From positions 79,771 through 143,770 of the forward strand of contig NZ_JARBDC010000033.1 of the NCBI RefSeq assembly GCF_036577625.1: DNA of 64,000 nt, written 5' to 3'. The DNA is from Paenibacillus_AB sp036577625 (GTDB lineage: Bacteria; Bacillota; Bacilli; Paenibacillales; NBRC-103111). Of this stretch, positions 33,381-40,011 are shown piece by piece (within the stretch, counting starts at the first letter, position 1; each line of letters begins with the position of its first letter). Under the pieces are notes generated by a model. The model was not told the origin of the DNA, ran no database searches, and saw only the letters and a program-made list of their open reading frames with translations. The position numbers were made by a program, and so were the translations under genes.

Positions 33381-33689
33381 CTATCGTCCGGGCGGAGCCG
33401 ATTCGGGCAGCAGGCCGTAGGCCGCTTCGAGCAGCGAGGTGCGAAGCCGGTCCGCCTCGTTCCCGCTCGGTCTGCGATGGATCAGCATCGTCGCCGCTTC
33501 GGCGAAATGCTGAAAGTTTTTGAGGAGGCGTGGTTGCGGCAGATCCAGCAGTCTCGGATCTTGCTCAGCCACCTTTTTTTTGACGTATTCCAGTACCCAG
33601 ACAACGTCGTCTTTGCACAGCGGATGGTTCGGATGTAAAATCGTCTCGAGCCGGCGCTCCGGCGGCTTCGGGTATGCGGCTTGTTGCAT
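33381..33689 (-). CDS. Conserved hypothetical protein (102 aa)
   Basis: Soluble, mostly helical protein beginning MQQAAYPKPPERRLETIL with a KDDVVWVLEYVKKKVAEQD helix and a LKNFQHFAEAATMLIHRR helix. I do not recognise the family. AAGGAG lies 14 bases before ATG 33689, a long spacing; an ATG at 33740 in the same frame has no binding site. It is convergent with gnd (3-base gap). Confidence 0.55.
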   Translation of the reverse strand: MQQAAYPKPPERRLETILHPNHPLCKDDVVWVLEYVKKKVAEQDPRLLDLPQPRLLKNFQHFAEAATMLIHRRPSGNEADRLRTSLLEAAYGLLPESAPPGR

Positions 33690-33826
33690 CGGGCATTGCT
33701 CATCTCCTTCGCGGGACGAAATAGGGGCATTATTAATCATTACTATAGAGTGTGGAAATTATTCACAAATCTTTTGGAAACGCAGCGGGGCGTACCGTAC
33801 GAATCGGGTAAAGGAGCGCGGAAGCG

Positions 33827-34336
33827 ATGCGCAATATCGTGTTGGTCGGGTTTATGGGAACCGGCAAATCGACCGTGGCGGCCGAACTGGCGCAGCGGCT
33901 CGGATGGAGCCGGATCGATCTGGACGCTTCGATCGAGCGGGCGGAAGGGAAATCGATTCCGGAGCTGTTTGCGGAACGGGGCGAGGCGTATTTCCGCGCA
34001 GCGGAGACGGAAGCGCTCCGGCGGGAGCTTGTCGGGCGCAGCCGGCAAGTGGTCGCGACCGGCGGAGGAGCGGTGCTGGCGGAAGGAAACCGCGATATCA
34101 TGCTGGCCAACGGGCTCGTCGTGGCGTTGACGGCGACGGCGGAGACGATTATTAGCCGCGTGCATAACGATCCGAACCGTCCGCTTTTGCGCGGCAATGC
34201 GGAGAAGTCGGTGCCGGAGCTGATGGAACAGCGCAAGCACGCTTACGATTTCGCCCACGTCCGCATCGATACGACGGACAAAACGGTCGAGCAAATCGTC
34301 GGCTTGATCGAGGAGCGGCTGCGGGCCGGGGGTTGA
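33827..34336 (+). CDS. aroK: Shikimate kinase (169 aa)
   Basis: Phosphorylates shikimate to shikimate 3-phosphate, the fifth step of the chorismate pathway. Walker A loop GFMGTGKST at residues 8-16, DLDASIE (shikimate-binding Asp), the GEAYFRAAETEALRREL segment and the GGGA loop (VVATGGGAVL), and the LID arginine motif NRPLL. Length is typical. GGAAGCG precedes ATG 33827. The next enzyme of the pathway, aroA, is 1.3 kb downstream but separated by a rhodanese gene on the other strand and two fluoride channel genes. Confidence 0.92.
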   Translation: MRNIVLVGFMGTGKSTVAAELAQRLGWSRIDLDASIERAEGKSIPELFAERGEAYFRAAETEALRRELVGRSRQVVATGGGAVLAEGNRDIMLANGLVVALTATAETIISRVHNDPNRPLLRGNAEKSVPELMEQRKHAYDFAHVRIDTTDKTVEQIVGLIEERLRAGG

Positions 34337-34341
34337 GCGCG

Positions 34342-34368
34342 AAAAAAAAGCCGCAAGGCGAATGCCTT
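34342..34368 (-). terminator. Terminator of the rhodanese gene
   Basis: On the minus strand AAGGC-ATTC-GCCTT type stem and a further GC pair are followed by eight T. It overlaps the rhodanese stop codon and lies six bases beyond aroK. Confidence 0.6.
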
Positions 34369-34669
34369 ACAGCTTCTCCCAGGCGAGCATGCCGCCCGTC
34401 ATGTTTTTCACGCCGGCGAATCCGAGCGATTGCAAATAGTCGCACGCGCGGCCGCTCCGGGCGCCGCTGCGGCAGACGAGGACGATTTCGTCCGTTCGCT
34501 CGATTTCGCCGTATCGGTCCGGCAACTGCCCGAGCGGGATATGCTTCGCTCCCGGAATGATGCCGGCCGCGACTTCCTCGTCTTCGCGAACGTCGACGAC
34601 GTTCAGTCTTTCGCCGTTTTCGATGCGCCGCTTCACTTCGGACGGCTCGATCGTGGCGGTTTCACCCAT
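34367..34669 (-). CDS. Rhodanese-like domain protein (100 aa)
   Basis: Single-domain rhodanese: sulfur carrier with an active-site Cys66 in VLVCRSGARS, which matches the CRxGxR loop of sulfurtransferases. The NVVDVRED and AKHIPLGQL motifs are those of the family. No signal peptide, so cytoplasmic. AAGGAGG lies 8 bases before ATG 34669. Transcribed alone, against aroK. The physiological sulfur donor is unknown. Confidence 0.85.
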   Translation of the reverse strand: MGETATIEPSEVKRRIENGERLNVVDVREDEEVAAGIIPGAKHIPLGQLPDRYGEIERTDEIVLVCRSGARSGRACDYLQSLGFAGVKNMTGGMLAWEKL

Positions 34670-34770
34670 CGTCTCAACCTCCTTGAGCATTCCGGTTTGA
34701 CCGGCTTGCAGGTCACGAATAATCATATGAAATCGATGCGAGGAAGTCAACGAAGAAGGAGAGAGAACGA

Positions 34771-35178
34771 ATGCGAGCCGTTTCCGTTACGGTTTGCGTC
34801 GGCATAGCCGGCGCGCTCGGGGCGATCAGCCGGTTTGCGGTCGGCGCCGCTCTCGAACCGATCGTCGGCGAGGCTCTGTTTCCGGCGGCGACGCTGCTTT
34901 GCAATTGGTCGGGCAGCTTTGCGCTCGGCTTCGCGACCGCCGGCGGCGCGAGCAGGCTCGGCTTGTCCGAAACGGGCAAAACGGCGGTTACAAGCGGCTT
35001 CATCGGTTCGTTCACAACGTTTTCCGCCTTGAGCAAAGAAATGACGTTCATGCTGCAAAACGGCGAAGCGGCGAAGGCTTTCGCTTATTTGGCGCTCAGC
35101 TTGTGGGGCGGACTGCTGCTCGCCCGGCTTGGCGGAAAGGCGGCGGAAACGGCGGGCGGAGGAGGTCGAGAGGCGTGA
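34771..35178 (+). CDS. crcB: Fluoride channel FluC/CrcB subunit 1 (135 aa)
   Basis: Small four-helix membrane protein that exports fluoride. Family motifs: GALGAISR near the N-terminus, CNWSGSFALGF (the Asn is a pore residue) and GFIGSFTTFSALSKE (the Phe-rich channel lining with the central Na+ site). GAGAGA-type binding site precedes ATG 34771. Its stop codon overlaps the GTG of a second crcB, the common tandem arrangement in Bacillota in which the two products may form a heterodimer. No fluoride riboswitch is visible upstream. Confidence 0.88.
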   Translation: MRAVSVTVCVGIAGALGAISRFAVGAALEPIVGEALFPAATLLCNWSGSFALGFATAGGASRLGLSETGKTAVTSGFIGSFTTFSALSKEMTFMLQNGEAAKAFAYLALSLWGGLLLARLGGKAAETAGGGGREA

Positions 35179-35537
35179 GCGGCATGCAGCTGGCGTTTAT
35201 CGTGGTCGGCGGCTTTTTCGGGGCGATCGCCCGTTACCGGTTGTCGAAAAAGATCGCCGAGCGATTCCAAACGGCTGTCCCGTATGGTACACTGACAGTA
35301 AATATGATCGGCTCTTTTTTGCTCGGGCTGCTCGTCGGCCTCGACTTGGGAGCCGCGGCTTTGGCTTTCGGCGGAACCGGTTTTTTGGGCGCGTTTACGA
35401 CTTTCTCCACGTTCAAGCTGGAAGGCGTAACGCTCGCGAAACGGTCGCGGAGCGCGATGGTTGTTTATATCGGAATCACTTATTCGCTGGGCATCGCTTT
35501 ATGCTACGCGGGTTACTGCGCCGGCCGGCTGATATGA
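35175..35537 (+). CDS. crcB: Fluoride channel FluC/CrcB subunit 2 (120 aa)
   Basis: Second CrcB-type fluoride channel subunit with motifs GAIARYRLS, TLTVNMIGSFLLG and GFLGAFTTFSTFKLE. GTG 35175 overlaps the stop of the first crcB by 4 bases and has GGAGG at 35161-35165 with 9-base spacing, giving coupled translation; an ATG 9 bases later is possible. The two subunits differ clearly in sequence, suggesting distinct halves of a dimer. Confidence 0.88.
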   Translation: MSGMQLAFIVVGGFFGAIARYRLSKKIAERFQTAVPYGTLTVNMIGSFLLGLLVGLDLGAAALAFGGTGFLGAFTTFSTFKLEGVTLAKRSRSAMVVYIGITYSLGIALCYAGYCAGRLI

Positions 35538-35639
35538 CTTTGCGGCGCGGCCCGATCCGACCGATGGCGCATGCCGGCATACCGAACATGGCGATGAAGA
35601 TGTTCGCAGCGTATACAGCAGAGGAGAGAATACGATTCG

Positions 35640-36932
35640 ATGAAAGCGATAGTCAAGCAAACGCCGGTTTTGGAAGGCGACATTAACGCTCTTTCCTCCA
35701 AAAATTATACGACCCGTTATATGCTCGTCGGCGCGCTCGCCGACGGTACGAGCACGATCCGTTTCCCGGCTCACAGCGAGGACAGCGACGCCATGCGGAG
35801 ATGCATTCGCGATCTGGGCGCGGAGCTGACGGAAGTTGGCGATACGATGACGATCCGCGGCTTCGGGCGCCATCCGAAGCATGTAAGCGAGCTCGACGTC
35901 GGCAATGCGGGAGCGGTGCTCCGTTTTTTAATGTCGGTCGCCGCGTTTTGCCCGAACGTGACGTTCGTGAACAAATACCCGGATTCGCTCGGCAAACGGC
36001 CGCACGACGATCTGATCGCCGCCCTCGGACAGATGAACGTGGCGGTCGATCACCGCGGCGGCAAGCTGCCGATCACGATTCGTGGCGGAAATCCGAAAGG
36101 CGGCCGCATTCAAGTATCGGGCAACGTCAGCTCGCAATTTTTAAGCTCGTTGTTGTTCATGACCCCTCTGCTCGACGAGGACAGCGAAATCGAGGTGCTG
36201 CACGACCTGAAGTCGAAGGTCGTCGTCGGCCAGACGCTGGAGGTGATCGGGCAAGCGGGCATCCGTATCGATGCGAGCGAAGACCTGATGCATTATCGCG
36301 TGCCCGGACGGCAACGCTATGAGGCGAAGGAATACGTCGTGCAGGGCGATTACCCGGGGTCGGCGGCCATTCTTGCCGCGGCGGCCGTAACCCGCTCGGA
36401 CGTGCGCGTGCTCCGACTCGAAGAGGCGAGCAAGCAGGGCGAGCGCGCCGTCATCGATGTGCTGCGCGCGATGAACGTGCCGTTGACGCACGAAGGCGGA
36501 ATCGTTCACGTGAAGGGCAACGGCAAGCTGAAGGCGGTCGAGTTCGACGGCGATCATTTTACCGACGCCGTTCTCGCGATGGTCGCCGCCGCCGTCTTCG
36601 CGGAAGGCACCTCCCGCTTTTACAACGTCGAAAATTTGCGCTATAAAGAGTGCGACCGCATTACCGACTATTTGAACGAGCTGCGCAAAGCCGGCGCCGA
36701 CGTCGAAGAACGGCAAAGCGAAATTATCGTGCACGGCAAGCCGGAAGGCGTCGAAGGCGGCGTCGAAATCGACGCCCATTTCGACCATCGCGTCATTATG
36801 GCGCTGACGGTCGTCGGCCTTCGCTCGAAACGCGGCTTGACGATTCGCGACGCGCATCATGTGGCGAAATCGTATCCGCATTATTTCGACCATTTGAAAT
36901 CGATCGGCGCGCAGGTCGAGCTCGTGGATTGA
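35640..36932 (+). CDS. aroA: 3-phosphoshikimate 1-carboxyvinyltransferase, EPSP synthase (430 aa)
   Basis: Joins shikimate 3-phosphate and phosphoenolpyruvate to give EPSP. Two-domain inverted alpha/beta barrel enzyme. Motifs: LSSKNYTTRYMLVGALADG (substrate Lys/Ser), LDVGNAGAVLRFLM in place of the usual GNAGTAMR loop, PDSLGKRPHDDLI, NVSSQFLSSLLF, and the late NLRYKECDRI region. The variant GNAG loop is the form I associate with Paenibacillaceae AroA and could affect PEP-site ligand binding. The start has a weak GAGGAGAG site. aroK lies upstream on the same strand. Confidence 0.9.
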   Translation: MKAIVKQTPVLEGDINALSSKNYTTRYMLVGALADGTSTIRFPAHSEDSDAMRRCIRDLGAELTEVGDTMTIRGFGRHPKHVSELDVGNAGAVLRFLMSVAAFCPNVTFVNKYPDSLGKRPHDDLIAALGQMNVAVDHRGGKLPITIRGGNPKGGRIQVSGNVSSQFLSSLLFMTPLLDEDSEIEVLHDLKSKVVVGQTLEVIGQAGIRIDASEDLMHYRVPGRQRYEAKEYVVQGDYPGSAAILAAAAVTRSDVRVLRLEEASKQGERAVIDVLRAMNVPLTHEGGIVHVKGNGKLKAVEFDGDHFTDAVLAMVAAAVFAEGTSRFYNVENLRYKECDRITDYLNELRKAGADVEERQSEIIVHGKPEGVEGGVEIDAHFDHRVIMALTVVGLRSKRGLTIRDAHHVAKSYPHYFDHLKSIGAQVELVD

Positions 36933-36978
36933 TCGCAGCCTACGAAAGCTACAACGAAGCGAATGAGATGGTAGTCGT

Positions 36979-37782
36979 ATGGTATTTTTGCTGAACGTGG
37001 CCAAACTTCTGTTGACTTTGTTCCTCATTTTGGGATTGCTGTTTTCCAGCGGCGTATTCAGCGTTCTGCTGTATGCGAAAATGACGGGCAAAGATTTTCT
37101 CGCGGAGCCGGCTTCGGTCGTGTTGGCCGAAGGGTCGCACGGCAGCGGCGGCGCGGCGGTGGATGCGAAGCCGGAGCCGCCGCCCAAGCCCGCGTCGGCG
37201 AAGCTTGACGCCCCCGTCGTCAAGCAGCTGCCCGAGCTTCCGCCCGGTTGCGAAATCGTCAGCTTGACGATGCTGCTCCACTATTACGGCGTGAACAAAA
37301 GCAAAATGGAGCTCGTCGACGAAATGGTGAAAGACCCGACGCCGATTACGTGGAAAAACGGGCAAATCGTCTATTGGGGCAATCCGAACACCGGCTATGT
37401 CGGCGACGTGACCGGCAAATCGCGCGGCTTCGGCATTTACCATGCGGGACTGTTTCCGACGCTCAAGGCGAACGTCCCGACGGCGGTCGATTTGACCGGA
37501 TCGGACTTCGACGCGATCGAGCGGCAAATCGCCGGAGGATTTCCGGTTATCGTTTGGACGACGATCGATTATGCGGTGCCGAAAAAATGGGTGACGTGGG
37601 ATACGCCGATCGGACCGATCGAAACGACGTTCATGGAGCATGCCGTGCTGATGGTCGGGTACGACGAGCAGTTCGTGTACGTAAACGATCCGCTAAGCGG
37701 GAAGAAGGCGCATCCGATCGCCAAGGAGCAGTTTTTGGCGGCATGGGACGCGATGGGCAAGCAGGCGCTGTCGTACAATTGA
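36979..37782 (+). CDS. C39-like peptidase family protein (267 aa)
   Basis: Membrane-anchored or secreted cysteine-peptidase-fold protein of the YvpB/peptidase_C39_2 type. Residues 5-33 are one hydrophobic helix, followed by a Pro/Ala-rich linker. Catalytic candidates: Cys91 in LPPGCEIVSLTM, His221 in FMEHAVLMVGYDE and the Asn/Asp of YVNDP near residue 237. Substrate unknown; members process or bind peptides at the cell surface. The start ATG 36979 has a poor ribosome binding site. It follows aroA by 46 bases and could be read through from it. Confidence 0.82.
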   Translation: MVFLLNVAKLLLTLFLILGLLFSSGVFSVLLYAKMTGKDFLAEPASVVLAEGSHGSGGAAVDAKPEPPPKPASAKLDAPVVKQLPELPPGCEIVSLTMLLHYYGVNKSKMELVDEMVKDPTPITWKNGQIVYWGNPNTGYVGDVTGKSRGFGIYHAGLFPTLKANVPTAVDLTGSDFDAIERQIAGGFPVIVWTTIDYAVPKKWVTWDTPIGPIETTFMEHAVLMVGYDEQFVYVNDPLSGKKAHPIAKEQFLAAWDAMGKQALSYN

Positions 37783-37821
37783 GTCGCGGATGCGAGAGAT
37801 ACGAAACGGAGGCGTTTAACG

Positions 37822-38250
37822 ATGGCATTCGAAAATCCGTCCAGAGACCGAATCAAGGAATTGCTTCGGGAAACGAAAACGATCGCGGTAGTCGGGTTGT
37901 CGGATAAACCGGATCGGACGTCGTACATGGTTTCGCAGGCGATGCAGCAAAAAGGTTACCGGATCATTCCGGTCAATCCGACCGTGCAGTCGGTGCTCGG
38001 GGAGAAAAGCTACCCGTCGCTCGAGCAGATCGACGAGCCGGTCGATATCGTCAACGTCTTTCGCCGCAGCGAAGAAACGGTTTCGGTCGCCGAAGCCGCG
38101 ACGCGGATGAAGCATAAGCCGAAAGCGTTTTGGCTGCAGCAGGGCATTTACAACGAGGAGGCGGCGGCGCTCGTGCGGGCGGAAGGCATCGAAGCCGTCA
38201 TGGACCGCTGCATCAAAGTCGAAGATTCCATTCTTCAGCCGCACAAGTAA
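37822..38250 (+). CDS. CoA-binding (YccU-like) protein (142 aa)
   Basis: Rossmann-fold CoA-binding domain protein, like the N-terminal part of succinyl-CoA synthetase alpha. Motifs: TIAVVGLSDKPDRTSYMVSQAM, IPVNPTVQSVLGEKSYPSL, VDIVNVFRRSE and AFWLQQGIYNEEA. No catalytic domain is attached; the function of the family is unknown. GGAGG lies about 9 bases before ATG 37822. It is 39 bases after the C39-like gene and probably co-transcribed. Confidence 0.88.
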   Translation: MAFENPSRDRIKELLRETKTIAVVGLSDKPDRTSYMVSQAMQQKGYRIIPVNPTVQSVLGEKSYPSLEQIDEPVDIVNVFRRSEETVSVAEAATRMKHKPKAFWLQQGIYNEEAAALVRAEGIEAVMDRCIKVEDSILQPHK

Positions 38251-38374
38251 CGTCTTCCAGCGATAAAAAAGATATCGATCGCAGACAATAAGAAAGGCTT
38301 CGGCAATGGGAACGCCGCTTCGATCCGGACCCGTTACTGAAGACTTTTCTATTTGTATTGGAGGAACTACACCC

Positions 38375-39202
38375 GTGTACAACCAACAACCGTTCCAAAA
38401 CCGCGGTGGGCAGCAAGCGTATCAACCGGTCGGCTTGGTCAAATCCCAATACGGCCAAAAACAGCAAGCGTTCGGTCAAACGCAATCGTTCGGCAGCCAA
38501 GCCGGAACGAGCTCGTATCAAAGCCCGAGCAGCTTCCATACGGCCAACTACCGCGGTTCGCAGCCGGGGCATGACAACTACTTGCGCTCGGATTCGCAAA
38601 ACCCGTCCTCGTTCCGCGGCGCGACGTCCGGCGCAGGCCAAAGCCAAACGGGGATGAGCTCGTATCAAAATCCGAGCAGCTTCCATACGGCGAACTATCG
38701 CGGCAACCAACCGGGGCATGACAACAGCTTGCGCTCGGATTCGCAAAACCCGTCTTCGTTCCGCGGCGCGACTGCAGGCGCATCGTTCGGCGGTGCGGCT
38801 TCCGGCGTATCGTTCGGCGGCAGCCAAAGCCAAATGGGAATGAGCTCGTATCAAAATCCGAGCAGCTTCCATACGGCGAACTATCGCGGCAACCAACCGG
38901 GGCATGACAACAGCTTGCGCTCGGATTCGCAAAACCCGTCTTCGTTCCGCGGCGCGACTGCTGGCGCATCGTTCGGCGGTGCAGCTGGCGGCGCTTCGTT
39001 CGGCGGCGGCCAAGGCCAAATGGGAATGAGCTCGTATCAAAATCCGAGCAGCTTCCATACGGCGAATTATCGCGGCAACCAACCGGGTCATGACAACAGC
39101 TTGCGCTCGGATTCGCAAAACCCGTCCTCGTTCCGCGGCGCGACCGGCGCTTCGTTCGGTACCGGGGCTCAGTTTGGGACGCAAAACCAATTCCAGTTTT
39201 AA
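38375..39202 (+). CDS. Low-complexity tandem-repeat protein, probable spore coat/surface protein (275 aa)
   Basis: Gln/Asn/Ser/Gly-rich protein with four tandem copies of a roughly 50-60 residue unit; each contains SYQNPSSFHTANYRG, QPGHDN and LRSDSQNPSSFRGAT, with variable Gly/Ala/Phe spacers (GASFGGAA) between copies. No signal peptide, membrane helix or cysteine is present. GTG 38375 is chosen because GGAGG lies 9 bases upstream. It is followed by two CotF-like genes in the same direction, so a role in the spore coat or an outer spore layer is inferred. The DNA of the last three copies is nearly identical, so recent duplication or copy-number variation is likely. Confidence 0.7.
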   Translation: MYNQQPFQNRGGQQAYQPVGLVKSQYGQKQQAFGQTQSFGSQAGTSSYQSPSSFHTANYRGSQPGHDNYLRSDSQNPSSFRGATSGAGQSQTGMSSYQNPSSFHTANYRGNQPGHDNSLRSDSQNPSSFRGATAGASFGGAASGVSFGGSQSQMGMSSYQNPSSFHTANYRGNQPGHDNSLRSDSQNPSSFRGATAGASFGGAAGGASFGGGQGQMGMSSYQNPSSFHTANYRGNQPGHDNSLRSDSQNPSSFRGATGASFGTGAQFGTQNQFQF

Positions 39203-39291
39203 CAAAGCGAGGCCCGATCCCCGTCACGTGACTTCCGCCGCAACCGTTCCTGGGCACAAGGAAGCGGCATACAGCTGGGAGGACGATGTTT

Positions 39292-39525
39292 ATGCAGATG
39301 CAGCAGCAGCAGCAAAACCAAAATATGACGTCCAATCGCAATACGGTGTCGGACAAGGAGCTGCACTATTTAAAAGACTTTTTGTCTTGGGAACTGCTTG
39401 CGGTGAAAAAATGCAAAGACGCGGCGGACGCTTGCACAGACCCGGCGATTCGACAGCTGATCGAGCAAACGGGGCAAATGCACGTCGCCCGCTACGAATC
39501 GATTTTGGCCGAGCTGCACGCTTAA
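39292..39525 (+). CDS. CotF-like spore coat protein, short (77 aa)
   Basis: Gln-rich N-terminus followed by one ferritin-like helical pair (VSDKELHYLKDFLSWELLAVKKC, IRQLIEQTGQMHVARYESIL), resembling half of a CotF-type spore coat domain. GGGAGG at 39277-39282 is 9 bases before ATG 39292 and only 3 before ATG 39286, so the second ATG is used. It lies between the repeat protein and a longer CotF-like gene, in one probable operon. Confidence 0.72.
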   Translation: MQMQQQQQNQNMTSNRNTVSDKELHYLKDFLSWELLAVKKCKDAADACTDPAIRQLIEQTGQMHVARYESILAELHA

Positions 39526-39552
39526 GCGCATAGGGAAAGGACGGGACCGCGA

Positions 39553-39888
39553 ATGGCGATGCAAATTGCGATGCCTCAATCGGGGCAGCTGCCCCAAGTC
39601 AAAGGTCCGGAGTTCAACGATCGCGACCGGATCAACGACATTATGTCCTACGAAAAATATTTGACGGCAGGCTACAACACCGGGCTGAACGAAATGCAAA
39701 ATCCGCGGCTGCGCCAAAAAATCGCTACGATATTGCAAGATTCGCACCAAACGCAGTTCCAACTGTTCGATCTGATGTTTCAAAAAGGCTGGTACAAGAT
39801 GAAGGCGGCGGACGTGCAGGAAATCGATCAGGCGAATCAGCAGTTTACGGGTTACAAATCGCAGTTCCCGACGTTTGCCGTTCAATGA
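39553..39888 (+). CDS. CotF-family spore coat protein (111 aa)
   Basis: Helical spore coat protein of the CotF type. The core INDIMSYEKYLTAGYNTGLNEM and LRQKIATILQDSHQTQFQLFDLMFQKGWYKMKAAD match the family's two-helix pattern, ending in a Gln-rich tail. AGGAC lies before ATG 39553. It is the last gene before a strong terminator. Probably expressed in the mother cell late in sporulation; no sigma-K promoter was identified with confidence. Confidence 0.82.
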   Translation: MAMQIAMPQSGQLPQVKGPEFNDRDRINDIMSYEKYLTAGYNTGLNEMQNPRLRQKIATILQDSHQTQFQLFDLMFQKGWYKMKAADVQEIDQANQQFTGYKSQFPTFAVQ

Positions 39889-39893
39889 CGACG

Positions 39894-39928
39894 AGCGCCC
39901 TGTCCCGCAGCGGACAGGGCGCTTTTTC
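39894..39928 (+). terminator. Terminator of the spore coat gene group
   Basis: AGCGCCCTGTCC with GGACAGGGCGCT, a near-perfect 12-bp stem, then TTTTT. Confidence 0.88.
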
Positions 39929-39960
39929 GCCGACCATCGATTTTCGCCGGTTGCCCCCTT

Positions 39961-39989
39961 TTGACAAAAAAGGACGGAAGCTATACGAT
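39961..39989 (+). promoter_or_regulatory. Sigma-A promoter of the PTS operon
   Basis: TTGACA (39961-39966), 17-base spacer, TACGAT (39984-39989). It sits directly after the coat-gene terminator. Its position implies that translation starts downstream of about 39996. Confidence 0.65.
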
Positions 39990-40011
39990 GAATGGGAAAG
40001 GGGGGGAATTG

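Noticed and set aside
34670..34770. Fluoride riboswitch before the crcB pair
   Set aside because: The conserved GGNGATGG start and later CTGATGA-type elements of the crcB motif are not found by eye.
39889..40011. GlcT-type RNA antiterminator before the PTS permease
   Set aside because: The only terminator hairpin belongs to the coat gene group and lies upstream of the PTS promoter; no overlapping RAT-like hairpin is present.
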